Positions 19,078-29,570 of a DNA stretch of 64,000 nt are shown in pieces. The stretch's first letter is position 1; every line of letters begins with the position of its first letter. The notes under the pieces were generated by a model. It worked only from the letters and a program-made list of their open reading frames with translations, made no database searches and was not told the DNA's origin. The DNA comes from Bowmanella pacifica. Its GTDB lineage: Bacteria; Pseudomonadota; Gammaproteobacteria; Enterobacterales; Alteromonadaceae. The DNA lies in NCBI RefSeq assembly GCF_014645355.1, contig NZ_BMLS01000002.1:744001-808000 (forward strand), read 5' to 3'. The position numbers and the translations under genes were made by a program.

Positions 19078-19470
19078 TTAACGCTTGGAGAACTGAGGAC
19101 GTCTGCGCGCTTTGTGCAAACCGACCTTTTTACGCTCAACTTCACGAGCATCACGAGTCACGAAACCAGCTTTACGCAGGGTCGGACGCAGTGCTTCGTC
19201 ATATTCCATCAGAGCACGAGTGATACCGTGACGGATAGCGCCGGCTTGACCGCTGATACCACCACCAGTAACGGTGATGTACAGGTCAAACTTGTCGGTC
19301 ATTTCCAACAGTTCAAGAGGCTGACGTACTACCATACGAGCGGTTTCACGACCGAAGAACTCTTCGATAGTGCGCTTGTTGATGGTGATGTTACCACTGC
19401 CTGGGCGAATAAATACGCGAGCAGTGGAGCTTTTACGACGGCCAGTACCGTAATATTGATTATCTGCCAT
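19078..19470 (-). CDS. rpsI: 30S ribosomal protein S9
   Basis: 130 residues, full length: [15 protein letters not shown] at the start, [18 protein letters not shown] in the middle, and the basic tail [16 protein letters not shown] that reaches to the P-site tRNA. It follows rplM by 13 bases. Confidence 0.99.
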   Translation of the reverse strand: MADNQYYGTGRRKSSTARVFIRPGSGNITINKRTIEEFFGRETARMVVRQPLELLEMTDKFDLYITVTGGGISGQAGAIRHGITRALMEYDEALRPTLRKAGFVTRDAREVERKKVGLHKARRRPQFSKR

Positions 19471-19483
19471 AACTCAATGCTCC

Positions 19484-19912
19484 TTAAATATCCAGAACCT
19501 GTGGCTGCTGAGCCGCATGTGCATGCTCAGAACCAGCGTAGACCTTCATTTTGCGGAACATCGCACGGCCCAGAGGACCTTTAGGCAACATACCTTTAAC
19601 CGCTCTTTCGATGATCAGCTCAGGCTTGTGGGCTTGCAGCTTTTCGAAAGTGGTTTCCTTCAGACCACCAACGTAGCCAGTGTAGGAATAGTACATTTTG
19701 TCCTTGGTCTTATTACCAGTTACACGTACTTTATCAGCGTTGATAACCACAATGTAGTCACCTGTGTCCACGTGAGGCGTGTACTCAGGCTTGTGCTTAC
19801 CGCGCAGACGACGAGCGATTTCAGTCGCCAGACGTCCAAGAGTCTTGTCTGTGGCATCAACCACGAACCAGTCACGTTTTACCGTCTCTGGCTTAGCAAC
19901 AAAAGTTTTCAT
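19484..19912 (-). CDS. rplM: 50S ribosomal protein L13
   Basis: 142 residues, full length, with [40 protein letters not shown] and [21 protein letters not shown]13 is an early assembly protein of the large subunit. In E. coli it represses its own rplM-rpsI mRNA by binding the leader; here the leader (19913 to about 20052) is also GC-rich and foldable. Confidence 0.99.
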   Translation of the reverse strand: MKTFVAKPETVKRDWFVVDATDKTLGRLATEIARRLRGKHKPEYTPHVDTGDYIVVINADKVRVTGNKTKDKMYYSYTGYVGGLKETTFEKLQAHKPELIIERAVKGMLPKGPLGRAMFRKMKVYAGSEHAHAAQQPQVLDI

Positions 19913-20065
19913 TTTAACTTACCCAAAAGATTCAATTAGTTACTTGCGCTGACCAGCAGCTGCGCTGCCAGTAAGCTGCTAAACCGGTGGATTTGCCCCT
20001 TCGAGCAAGCCGGTTGTCCCGCCTTCCCAAGGCGGCAGTTGTAACTGGGCAGGGCGCGCATTATA
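19913..20065 (-). promoter_or_regulatory. rplM-rpsI promoter and structured leader
   Basis: On the minus strand a perfect -10 box TATAAT (20065-20060) is followed by a GC-rich discriminator GCGCGCC, typical of stringently controlled promoters; no good -35 is seen. The leader of about 140 bases holds several foldable arms, among them AACCGG...CCGGTT (20010-19981) and TTACT...AGTAA (19974-19942). Autoregulation by L13 is inferred from E. coli. Confidence 0.6.
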
Positions 20066-20186
20066 CAGAAGTTATAGCAAAAGGCGAGGGTAAATTTTAG
20101 GCAAACAACCCAGCGAAAAAGTGCCTGCTAATCAATACTCGCCGGGTGCGTAGCAAGTATTCGACACCTGCATTTCACCCTATCCT

Positions 20187-21290
20187 TTAGGGTAAATGCT
20201 GCAGCGCCAGATACTCATGAGATTGCATCTCTTTTAAGCGGCTCAAACAACGTTTGAATTCGAAGCTGAGTCGTCCTTCTGTATACAAGTTTTCCAAAGG
20301 CACAGCCGCAGACATAATGAGCTTTACGTTACGCTCATAAAATTCATCTACCATAGCAATAAAGCGCCGGGCAATATCATCTGTGGACTGCCCCATTTGC
20401 TCAACATTTGCCAGCAGCACGGTATGATAGCAACGACTGAGTTCCATATAATCAGCTTGGCTGCGAGGACCATCACATAATGCCCTGAACTCTATCATCA
20501 GCACACCGTCAGCTTCCCGCAGGCTTTTAATCTGGCGCCCTTCCACTTCAATGGACAAATTCTGGGAGCCTTCTTCGGGTGCCAGTTGCACGAAGTAGGT
20601 ATTCAAATTTTCTGTCGCCGCTTGGTCGAGCGGGAAATGATAAATTTCTGCTTGTTCCAACGCCCGTAACCGGTAGTCGGTTCCACTGTCCACGTTCACC
20701 ACCAGGCAGTGTTGCTTTATCAGGGCTATGGCTGGTAAAAAACGCGCCCGTTGTAAGCCGTTACGGTACAACTCATCAGGCACGATATTCGAGGTGGCGA
20801 CCAGCACAATGCCATGACTGAAAAGCTCCTGCATCAAGGTGCCCAAGATCATGGCATCGGTAATATCCGACACAAAGAACTCATCAAAGCAGATCACTTT
20901 AGCTTCTTGCGCAAAGCGCCTGGCCACTGTCTTCAACGGATCCGACTGTCCCGCCAGCCCTTTTAGTTCATGATGAACCTTATGCATGAAGCGATGAAAG
21001 TGAATACGCATCTTTTGTTCAAATGGCAGACACTCAAAAAATGTATCCACTAAGTAGGTCTTGCCGCGCCCTACTCCACCCCAAAAGTACAAGCCTTGAA
21101 TAGGCTCCTGCTTCGCCTTACCCAGCATGCTGGATAGTCGTCCGGCCAAGCCTCGCTTGGGCTTGCAGGCAAGAAGATTGTCATACAGAACCTGCAAATG
21201 CCTGACGGCATTCTCCTGCGCCGCATCAGCAAAAAAATCTGGGGATTCCAGATCGTTCTGATATTTTTGCCATGGCGTCATAGATAACAT
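20187..21290 (-). CDS. zapE: Cell division protein ZapE (AFG1-like ATPase)
   Basis: 367 residues from ATG 21290; a TTG at 21299 and ATG at 21281 are alternatives. It is an AAA-type ATPase with Walker A in YFWGGVGRGKTYLVDTFFE, the segment KVICFDEFFVSDITDAMILG as Walker B region, and sensor-like VATSNIVPDELYRNGLQRARFLPAI. The C-terminus RLSFEFKRCLSRLKEMQSHEYL is typical. ZapE acts on FtsZ rings under low oxygen or heat in E. coli. It is divergent from zapG, as in other gammaproteobacteria. Confidence 0.95.
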   Translation of the reverse strand: MLSMTPWQKYQNDLESPDFFADAAQENAVRHLQVLYDNLLACKPKRGLAGRLSSMLGKAKQEPIQGLYFWGGVGRGKTYLVDTFFECLPFEQKMRIHFHRFMHKVHHELKGLAGQSDPLKTVARRFAQEAKVICFDEFFVSDITDAMILGTLMQELFSHGIVLVATSNIVPDELYRNGLQRARFLPAIALIKQHCLVVNVDSGTDYRLRALEQAEIYHFPLDQAATENLNTYFVQLAPEEGSQNLSIEVEGRQIKSLREADGVLMIEFRALCDGPRSQADYMELSRCYHTVLLANVEQMGQSTDDIARRFIAMVDEFYERNVKLIMSAAVPLENLYTEGRLSFEFKRCLSRLKEMQSHEYLALQHLP

Positions 21291-21523
21291 GCTACTCAAT
21301 CCGTCTAAAAATCCTTCATTAACACCGCTGCACTTAGCGGCCTGCGAAGGCTTGAATTAAAATAAACTGGCCGCATAGTTTGCGTAGCGGGTATTATTAA
21401 GTAAAGCGTGTTGTTGGAAAAATCTGCCACTCTTCGCCTTTATGCGCTGAGCAGGCGATTTACCGTTAACACAAGGCCGGTACTGCACGTACCTGTTACT
21501 ACTGATTCGTGTTAGGAGAAGTT

Positions 21524-21961
21524 ATGGACTGGATTGTAGGGTTATTGTTGCTGGTGTGCGGCGCTGTGATAGGTTTTTTTGCTGCCAAGTTCAGTCAAAG
21601 AGCGTCTTCAGATAAGCAATCCGGACTGGCTCTTGAGCAAGACATCAAGCGTTTAATGTCTGAGCAAGCGGCAATCCACATCAGTGAAAGTCGCCAGCTT
21701 CTGGCCACCATTGAACAGCAAAGTCAGTTGCTAAAAGAGCAGTTGGAGAATTATGAATCCTTACTGACTCAGACGAGCCATGACCCAGAGCAGCCCCAAA
21801 TGAACTATTTTGGCGAACAGGCTGCCGCTTATCTGCGTAACCAAAGTCAAAGCCAGCGACCGGTAACTCAGACCACAGATTACCAGCCAAGGGATTACGC
21901 CAAAGCAGGAACCGGATTGTTTAAAGGCACAGCAAAAAGCTCATCTTCTGCGGCTGAATAG
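21524..21961 (+). CDS. zapG: Z-ring associated protein ZapG (YhcB, DUF1043)
   Basis: 145 residues. One N-terminal membrane helix (MDWIVGLLLLVCGAVIGFFAAKF) is followed by a coiled coil (about 40-90, EQDIKRLMSEQAAIHISESRQLL...) and a disordered C-terminus with YQPRDYAKAGTGLF. It links cell envelope synthesis and division. The ATG at 21524 is chosen because AGGAG lies six bases upstream; an in-frame GTG at 21509 precedes this site. Confidence 0.92.
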   Translation: MDWIVGLLLLVCGAVIGFFAAKFSQRASSDKQSGLALEQDIKRLMSEQAAIHISESRQLLATIEQQSQLLKEQLENYESLLTQTSHDPEQPQMNYFGEQAAAYLRNQSQSQRPVTQTTDYQPRDYAKAGTGLFKGTAKSSSSAAE

Positions 21962-22042
21962 CTTCTCAGGTTGAACTTTATGCCCGCCCACTGTGTCTGT
22001 TGATTACTTTTGTCCTTGAATTAGCCTGGAGAAATAGCAGCA

Positions 22043-23416
22043 ATGAAAACAGCCTTTGGACGAAACTTTACCAAGGTATTTGCCATTAGTGCGCTGGCAT
22101 TGGCCAGCACGTCTTTTACCACCAGTGCAGCCATTCCATTTTTTGGCGATGACGACGAGGTGCCATCTCTGGCACCCATGCTGGAAGAGGTAAAACCTGC
22201 CGTAGTCAGTATATCTGTTGCGGGCACTCAGGTATCCCGGCAGCGGGTTCCGGAGATGTTCCGCTTCTTTTTCGGTCCTAACGCGCCGAATGAGCAAGTT
22301 CAGGAACGCCCATTCAAGGGCCTGGGCTCGGGTGTCATTATTGATGCCAAGAAGGGCTATATCATCACCAACAATCACGTAATCGACCAAGCCGACAAAA
22401 TCACCGTGACCTTGGTTGATGGCCGTGAATTGGAAGCCAAGAAAATAGGCTCTGATGAACAAAGCGATATTGCCTTGCTGCAAGTCAAAGCCGATAACCT
22501 TCACGCTGTCCCTATCGCAGATTCCGATAAGCTTCGCGTCGGTGACTTTGTGGTCGCCATCGGCAACCCTTTTGGACTATCGCAAACTGTTACCTCAGGC
22601 ATAGTCAGCGCGCTAGGGCGCAGTGGCCTGAATATTGAAGGCTATGAAGACTTCATACAAACCGATGCTGCCATTAACCGCGGGAATTCCGGTGGTGCTC
22701 TGGTTAACCTGCGTGGCGAACTGGTTGGTATTAATACCGCTATTTACGGACCCAATGGCGGAAACGTGGGTATCGGCTTTGCCATTCCGTCCAACATGAT
22801 GAAAAATCTTTCCGATCAATTGATTGAATTCGGTGAGATTCGCCGCGGTTTACTCGGCATCATCGGCGGGGACTTGGACTCAGAGCTGGCTAAAGCCATG
22901 GGGCTGGATGTACATCAAGGCGCCTTTGTCCGTGAAGTAAATAGTGGCTCAGCAGCAGAGAAAGGCGGTATTCAACCCGGTGATATCATTCTGTCTATTG
23001 ATGGCAAAGATATTCGCAGTTTCACCGAGTTGCGCGCCAAAGTCGGCACCTTGGGAGCAGGCACCAAAATTAAACTGGGGCTGTTACGTGAAGGTAAGCG
23101 TAAAAATGTTGAAGTCACCCTTGGGGACTATAGCAGTGAAAATATATCTGCCAGCGAAATCCATCCGGTTTTAGAAGGTGCCAATCTGTCTGATGGTAAG
23201 TCTGAAGACGGTATTAGCGGCGTATTGGTTTCTGATATTGCCAAGCGCTCACCGGCTGAACGCTTAGGATTGCAGGATGGCGATGTGATTGTCGGTATCA
23301 ACCGCCAACGCATTCAAAATGTCAGCGAGCTACGTAATTATCTGCGCGACAATGAAGGGGTTATCGCCCTGAATATCAAGCGTGGTAAAGCCTCCTTGTA
23401 CTTGGTTATCCGCTAA
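22043..23416 (+). CDS. degQ: Periplasmic serine endoprotease DegQ/DegP type
   Basis: 457 residues: signal peptide to about 30, trypsin-like protease domain with catalytic His112 (TNNHVI), Asp142 (QSDIAL) and Ser216 (RGNSGGAL), and two PDZ domains (about 265-350 and 375-455). It degrades or refolds damaged periplasmic proteins as oligomeric cages. The short linker after the signal peptide and the location directly before degS fit DegQ better than DegP. GGAGA precedes ATG 22043. Confidence 0.93.
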   Translation: MKTAFGRNFTKVFAISALALASTSFTTSAAIPFFGDDDEVPSLAPMLEEVKPAVVSISVAGTQVSRQRVPEMFRFFFGPNAPNEQVQERPFKGLGSGVIIDAKKGYIITNNHVIDQADKITVTLVDGRELEAKKIGSDEQSDIALLQVKADNLHAVPIADSDKLRVGDFVVAIGNPFGLSQTVTSGIVSALGRSGLNIEGYEDFIQTDAAINRGNSGGALVNLRGELVGINTAIYGPNGGNVGIGFAIPSNMMKNLSDQLIEFGEIRRGLLGIIGGDLDSELAKAMGLDVHQGAFVREVNSGSAAEKGGIQPGDIILSIDGKDIRSFTELRAKVGTLGAGTKIKLGLLREGKRKNVEVTLGDYSSENISASEIHPVLEGANLSDGKSEDGISGVLVSDIAKRSPAERLGLQDGDVIVGINRQRIQNVSELRNYLRDNEGVIALNIKRGKASLYLVIR

Positions 23417-23432
23417 ATATCTCGGATTATCT

Positions 23433-23461
23433 AAAAGGCTGCCTCAAGGCAGCCTTTTTTA
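23433..23461 (+). terminator. Rho-independent terminator after degQ
   Basis: AAAGGCTGCCT and AGGCAGCCTTT form an 11-bp stem with a CA loop, followed by TTT. degS therefore has its own promoter. Confidence 0.93.
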
Positions 23462-23563
23462 TGCATTACAATATCTTGTGTCACCTTATAGAAGGTAAAC
23501 AGGCTGTCATCAGACCGATGACAGTGCTATCCTCAGGAAAATTCTGACCGACCTACCCCATTT

Positions 23564-24655
23564 GTGAAACAGACTAGCTGGCTAAAGTTCCTGACAAAAT
23601 CTATCCTGCTGGGCGTGTTTGTGGCTGGCATACTGCTCGTGCTTCTTCCCGAATTACGCAACGGCACTTCGCTGTCCTTGAGCCTCTTTCAGCGCCAGGG
23701 TTTTAATACCGCACCATTAAGTTTCAGTAATGCAATAAATAAAGCTGCTCCAGCTGTGGTCAATATATACAGTACCAGTTATGACAGTCGTCCCCTGCTG
23801 TATCGCCGTCAACCCGTGGAACGAACTAGCCTCGGTTCAGGCGTACTAATGACCGCTAACGGCCATATTTTGACTTGTTATCATGTCATCAAAGATTCCG
23901 AGCGTATCAACGTAGTACTGCAAGATGGACGCATTCTTGAAGCCATGCTGGTTGGGCAAGACCCTCACACCGACCTGGCGGTGTTAAAGGTAAACGATGA
24001 AAACTTGCCGGTGATCCCCCAAAGCGGAGAATATAAAACCCAGGTGGGGGACTTAGTCTTGGCTATTGGTAATCCATATAATTTGGGACAAACCACAACG
24101 CAAGGCATTATTAGTGCCACGGGCCGAAGCGGCTTGAGTAATTATGTCAGTAACGCAAATTATGCTGATTTTATTCAAATGGATGCCGTCTTGAATGAGG
24201 GGAATTCAGGGGGCGCATTGGTAGACAGTAACGGCACTTTAGTGGGTATCAACAACGCTAATTTTAAGACCCTTGATCGCAACCGCAGGATTAAGGATGT
24301 CGCTGGCATCTTCTTTGCCGTGCCCTATGCTCTGGCTAAGCGGGTGATGGACGATATTATCGCCCATGGCCGTGTCATCCGCGGGTACCTGGGTATCAGC
24401 GGCACAGAGTTTTTGGGTGAATCCGGTATTCTGGTCACTGGTGTTGATCCACTGGGACCGGCAGCGCGGGCTGGTATAAAAGCCGGTGATATGCTGATAA
24501 AAATAGACGGCAAACCCATTGAGGGCACGTTCAAAACACTGGATCAGGTAGCCGAGACCCCACCTGGCTCAAACCTGAGTTTCGAACTATTGCGGGGCGA
24601 AAGCAGAGAGCGCATGACCGTCAGCGTCACCATCTCCGAGCTGACCAGTAACTAA
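23564..24655 (+). CDS. degS: Inner-membrane serine protease DegS, site-1 protease of the sigma-E cascade
   Basis: 363 residues: an N-terminal membrane anchor (about 9-28, FLTKSILLGVFVAGILLVLL), a protease domain with His107, Asp137 and Ser215 (EGNSGGAL), and one PDZ domain (from about 275). DegS cuts RseA when its PDZ senses unfolded outer-membrane protein ends and so releases sigma-E. The start is GTG 23564, just before the membrane helix; the ribosome site is weak. It is shorter than DegQ and has one PDZ, which separates the two. Confidence 0.94.
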   Translation: MKQTSWLKFLTKSILLGVFVAGILLVLLPELRNGTSLSLSLFQRQGFNTAPLSFSNAINKAAPAVVNIYSTSYDSRPLLYRRQPVERTSLGSGVLMTANGHILTCYHVIKDSERINVVLQDGRILEAMLVGQDPHTDLAVLKVNDENLPVIPQSGEYKTQVGDLVLAIGNPYNLGQTTTQGIISATGRSGLSNYVSNANYADFIQMDAVLNEGNSGGALVDSNGTLVGINNANFKTLDRNRRIKDVAGIFFAVPYALAKRVMDDIIAHGRVIRGYLGISGTEFLGESGILVTGVDPLGPAARAGIKAGDMLIKIDGKPIEGTFKTLDQVAETPPGSNLSFELLRGESRERMTVSVTISELTSN

Positions 24656-24656
24656 T

Positions 24657-24687
24657 AAAAAAGCCGCATCAACATGCGGCTTTTTTC
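24657..24687. terminator. Bidirectional terminator between degS and murA
   Basis: AAAAAAGCCGCAT and ATGCGGCTTTTTT flank a short loop (24657-24686). T-tracts on both strands serve the convergent degS and murA. Confidence 0.93.
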
Positions 24688-24702
24688 AATCAAATAGGTG
24701 AC

Positions 24703-25962
<1,260 letters not shown>

Positions 25963-26220
25963 TTACTCCGGCATCAGGAATTTACGTTCACGCTGCCATT
26001 CTTCGGGCGTGAAGGCTTTAATCGATAACGCGTGGACAGTGCCGTCAGCAATCAATGCAGACAAAGGGGCATAGACCATCTGTTGCTTTTTGACCCGGCT
26101 GGCCCCGTCGAATTGGGTGGATACGGCAATAACCTGAAAATGGGAGCCTTCTCCCTTGACGTACAGTTCGCTAAGTTCCAGGGCATCCCTGAGTAACTGT
26201 TCGATTTGATTGATTGGCAT
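25963..26220 (-). CDS. ibaG: Acid-stress BolA-family protein IbaG
   Basis: 85 residues with the BolA fold: [36 protein letters not shown] and a conserved His in [14 protein letters not shown]. BolA-like proteins bind monothiol glutaredoxins around Fe-S clusters. IbaG sits between murA and mlaB as in E. coli. Confidence 0.95.
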   Translation of the reverse strand: MPINQIEQLLRDALELSELYVKGEGSHFQVIAVSTQFDGASRVKKQQMVYAPLSALIADGTVHALSIKAFTPEEWQRERKFLMPE

Positions 26221-26250
26221 AAGAAACTTCCAGCCTGTGGTACAGGCTGG

Positions 26251-26550
26251 TTATTCTAACGGTAAAAGCTTGTCTACGTCGCTGATTTTTGCCAACTTGA
26301 GTAAAGTATCTGGCAGATTGGTGAGATGTATCGCAACGCCACGTTGTTTAGCGTCTCCCAGCAGGCGGACTAACCACGCCAAACCGGCCATATCGGATTG
26401 CTCCAGTCCGCCCAAATCAAGTTTCAGTTGCTTGTGCTGCCAAAGCTTGCCCAGTTCGGATTCCAAATCCATAACATAATCGAGCGTCAGCGAACCCAGC
26501 AGACGACAGACGCCTGCTGGATTGCCAATCTCCAGGCTCAGTGCACTCAT
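26251..26550 (-). CDS. mlaB: Phospholipid transport protein MlaB (STAS domain)
   Basis: 99 residues with one STAS domain (LDLGGLEQSDMAGLAWLVRLLGDA). MlaB is the cytoplasmic subunit that binds MlaF and is needed for assembly and activity of the MlaFEDB transporter. Its start overlaps the mlaC stop (ATGA). Confidence 0.92.
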   Translation of the reverse strand: MSALSLEIGNPAGVCRLLGSLTLDYVMDLESELGKLWQHKQLKLDLGGLEQSDMAGLAWLVRLLGDAKQRGVAIHLTNLPDTLLKLAKISDVDKLLPLE

Positions 26551-27200
26551 GCACTTTCCTCGGTGTTCTTTTGCAGTGAGATTGGCTGGGCATTCTTCTC
26601 TTTCATCAGTTTAATAACAGCATCAATGCCGTCCTGACGAATAATGCCTTCCAGTTCACTCTGCTTACTGGACAACATGCTGATTCCCTCTGCCACCATA
26701 TCGTAGGCTTTCCATTGATCCGTGTTATTACTTTTACGAACCTTAAACGCCAACTTGATATCAGGTCTGCCGGCCTCTTTAACCAAAGCTCGAACTGTCA
26801 CGACCCGCTCTTCCTCAACCTCACCACGGTTGGGCTCAAACTCGACCGTCTGGTTATCATATTGAGCCATAGCCAGTGCGTAAGTGGTTACCAGGTAATC
26901 ACGAAACACCTGCACATACTCAGGAATACGCTCTCTGGGAACAGATTTAAAATGCTTACCCAGAACTTTCAGTGCAGCAAACTTATAGTCAATATAAGGC
27001 AGCAACTCTTGCTCCATGATGTCACGCAAAATTTCGGGATTAGCTTTAATCTCTACCCTTTCACTCTTTATCCGATCAAAGGTCTTAGTGGCGACCGATG
27101 ACAACAACTGATAAGGATCCTCTTGATCCTGCGCCATGACTTGGCTGGACAGAACCAAGGTTGCCATGGCAACCCAACTCATCAGCTTCTTCACTAACAT
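26547..27200 (-). CDS. mlaC: Periplasmic phospholipid-binding protein MlaC
   Basis: 217 residues: signal peptide (to about 23, MAQ), then the MlaC/Ttg2D fold with DIMEQELLPYIDYKFAALKVLGKH and YKAYD-type end (QWKAYDMVAEGISML). It carries phospholipid between MlaA at the outer membrane and MlaD. Length and order match the family. Confidence 0.95.
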   Translation of the reverse strand: MLVKKLMSWVAMATLVLSSQVMAQDQEDPYQLLSSVATKTFDRIKSERVEIKANPEILRDIMEQELLPYIDYKFAALKVLGKHFKSVPRERIPEYVQVFRDYLVTTYALAMAQYDNQTVEFEPNRGEVEEERVVTVRALVKEAGRPDIKLAFKVRKSNNTDQWKAYDMVAEGISMLSSKQSELEGIIRQDGIDAVIKLMKEKNAQPISLQKNTEESA

Positions 27201-27234
27201 ATATACACTCCACGCTAACTAAAAATTCTGCGGC

Positions 27235-27702
27235 TTAATCGTTACCCCGGCTAAACAGAAACTGGCCGATCAAATCCTCCAGTACCAGCGCCGATTTGGT
27301 ATCTTCGATAAATTGTCCGGGTTTAAGGATGTCATCGTCTTCCAACATAAAACCCGGTTGCAGCCCAATATATTGCTCGCCCAATAGTCCTGAGGTAAGA
27401 ATAGACACCGAACTGGTACTGGGAAACTTGTCAAATTCCTTACCAATTACCAAGGTCACTACTGGGCTAAAATCATCTTCGTCAAGACTGATGCTGCCAA
27501 CGCGGCCAACTACGACGCCACCAACCTTAATGGGTGAACGCACCTTCAGCCCACCGATGTTGTCAAACTTGGCTTTCAGCACATAGGTTTCACCATTGCC
27601 ACTGATGCCTCTGTCTGCCACTTTAAGGGCCAGCATGATAAGGGCGGCGGCAGCCAAGGCGACAAACATCCCAACCAATACTTCAACTTTTCTAGAATTC
27701 AT
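27235..27702 (-). CDS. mlaD: Phospholipid transporter MlaD (MCE domain)
   Basis: 155 residues from ATG 27702, chosen because AGGGGA precedes it and it begins the conserved MNSRKVEVLVG; the frame extends back 9 codons into mlaE. One N-terminal membrane helix (about 8-27) and one MCE domain (YVLKAKFDNIGGLKVRSPIKVGGVVVGRV). MlaD hexamers form the periplasmic lipid channel of MlaFEDB. Confidence 0.95.
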   Translation of the reverse strand: MNSRKVEVLVGMFVALAAAALIMLALKVADRGISGNGETYVLKAKFDNIGGLKVRSPIKVGGVVVGRVGSISLDEDDFSPVVTLVIGKEFDKFPSTSSVSILTSGLLGEQYIGLQPGFMLEDDDILKPGQFIEDTKSALVLEDLIGQFLFSRGND

Positions 27703-27715
27703 TGCCAATCCCCTG

Positions 27716-28492
27716 TTAATGCGTACCAAACATTAATGCTGTTAAAACGAAATCCACTCCCAGCACGGCCAGGGAAGAATAAACCACGGTCTCGGTTGTT
27801 GCTTTGCTAATGCCTTCCGACGTCGGGATGGAGTCATAGCCCTTATATACCGCAATCCAGGTGACGATAAAGGCAAAAACCAAGCTCTTAATGATGCCGT
27901 TACCCACATCCTTCTCAAACTCCACGGAGGCTTGCATCACTGACCAATAACTGCCGGCATCAACACCCAACCAATCAACCCCAACAGCTTGACCGCCTAA
28001 AATACCGACCGCGCTAAAAATAACAGCCAACATCGGCATGGCAATAATGCCCGCCCACAATCTGGGCGCAATAACTCTGCGCAGTGGGTCAACAGCCATC
28101 ATCTCAAGGCTGCTCAATTGCTCGGTTGCTTTCATTAAACCGATTTCAGCGGTCAATGCTGACCCCGCCCGACCGGCAAACAACAATGCGGTCACCACCG
28201 GGCCTAACTCACGTAATAAAGATAGCGCGACCATGGGCCCAAGGCTTTCTTCCGCACCGTAATCCACTAATACGGTATACCCTTGCAAGGCCATCACCAT
28301 GCCGATAAAAGCACCTGAGACAACAATGATCAGCAGCGACTGCACCCCAACCACATAAATTTGCTTTATGGTCAGTGGGATATTCTTTAATTGCGGCTTA
28401 GCAAACAGCGCCCCAACCAAGAGATACGCCGCCCGCCCAAGACCTGCCGAGATCTCTAATGTAGACCTGCCCAGGCGTGCAAACCATTCCAT
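27716..28492 (-). CDS. mlaE: Phospholipid transporter permease MlaE
   Basis: 258 residues, a polytopic permease with [54 protein letters not shown] (the cytoplasmic coupling helix) and FVLTALMF at the end. The start ATG 28492 shares its A with the mlaF stop TGA; the codon before it is a TTG and is not needed. Confidence 0.95.
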   Translation of the reverse strand: MEWFARLGRSTLEISAGLGRAAYLLVGALFAKPQLKNIPLTIKQIYVVGVQSLLIIVVSGAFIGMVMALQGYTVLVDYGAEESLGPMVALSLLRELGPVVTALLFAGRAGSALTAEIGLMKATEQLSSLEMMAVDPLRRVIAPRLWAGIIAMPMLAVIFSAVGILGGQAVGVDWLGVDAGSYWSVMQASVEFEKDVGNGIIKSLVFAFIVTWIAVYKGYDSIPTSEGISKATTETVVYSSLAVLGVDFVLTALMFGTH

Positions 28493-29301
28493 CAACGTCT
28501 CTCCAATAACTGCTGTTCCAGATTCTGCGCTGGAAAATGAAAAGGCACCGGCCCATCGGCACGTCCCAATAAAAACTGCTGCACCATAGGAGATTCATGG
28601 GCCCGAATTTGCTCCGGCGTACCTTCTCCGATGATTTTTTTATCCGCCAGAATATACACATAGTCAGCGATGGACATGACTTCGGTGACATCATGCGTCA
28701 CCACCACACTGGTCAGATTCAGGGCGTTATTCAATTCTTTAATCAGTTTAACCAACACCCCCATCGAAATAGGGTCTTGTCCGGCAAATGGCTCGTCATA
28801 CATGATAAGCTCGGGATCCAATGCAATAGCTCGCGCCAGCGCAGCACGTCTGGCCATACCGCCGGACAGCTCACTAGGTAGCATATCTGCCGCCCCACGT
28901 AAGCCCACGGCCTGCAATTTCATCAACACCAACAAACGAATTAATTCTTCAGACAGCCGGGTATGTTCTCGCAAGGGGAAGGCCACATTGTCAAATACCG
29001 TCATATCGGTAAACAGCGCACCGCTTTGAAACAGCATGCTCATATGACGACGAACTTCAAACAGACGCGACCTGCGCATCTTGGGAATGGACTCGCCCTT
29101 AAAAACGATATCACCACTGTCCGGGCGCAATTGCCCGCCAATCAATTTGAGCAGCGTAGTCTTACCTATACCACTGGGTCCCATAATGGCAGTGGTTTTA
29201 CCTTTTGCCAGACGCAGCGAAATATCCTGATAAATGACCCGCTGACCGCGGGAAAAAGTCAGGTTATTTACACTTACTAAGTCTTCCATCTGCTCATCCA
29301 T
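28492..29301 (-). CDS. mlaF: Phospholipid transporter ATP-binding protein MlaF
   Basis: 269 residues: Walker [10 protein letters not shown], signature [15 protein letters not shown], Walker [14 protein letters not shown] and switch His in [10 protein letters not shown]. It powers retrograde phospholipid transport that keeps outer-leaflet asymmetry. First gene of mlaFEDCB-ibaG-murA; ATG 29301 or the in-frame ATG 29289 can serve as start. Confidence 0.95.
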   Translation of the reverse strand: MDEQMEDLVSVNNLTFSRGQRVIYQDISLRLAKGKTTAIMGPSGIGKTTLLKLIGGQLRPDSGDIVFKGESIPKMRRSRLFEVRRHMSMLFQSGALFTDMTVFDNVAFPLREHTRLSEELIRLLVLMKLQAVGLRGAADMLPSELSGGMARRAALARAIALDPELIMYDEPFAGQDPISMGVLVKLIKELNNALNLTSVVVTHDVTEVMSIADYVYILADKKIIGEGTPEQIRAHESPMVQQFLLGRADGPVPFHFPAQNLEQQLLERR

Positions 29302-29570
29302 TTACCGGGTTATGGCCCAAATAGCCAAATTCGGGGCATTGTAATGTGTTTCATCAAACTGAAACAAAGTTAAAAAGTAATAAGTTGTGTTCTAAATGTT
29401 CGAAAATCGTAGAACCGCCTATCAAGCAGGAAATAAGCTAGACCGGCCGAAGGCAAATTGTAAACGCAAGTGTTTACTTACGCAATGAATGATTCCTATT
29501 GATAGGAAAATCCCTCTGTTTTTGCGACAATTCCGCAATGCCTATCGACATGGACAGATTGAGATAAGCC
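29302..29570. promoter_or_regulatory. Divergent promoter region between mlaF and the exchanger gene
   Basis: 269 AT-rich bases between divergent operons. It must hold promoters for both, but I cannot pick -35/-10 pairs with confidence, and there is no clear operator or RNA element. Confidence 0.35.
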
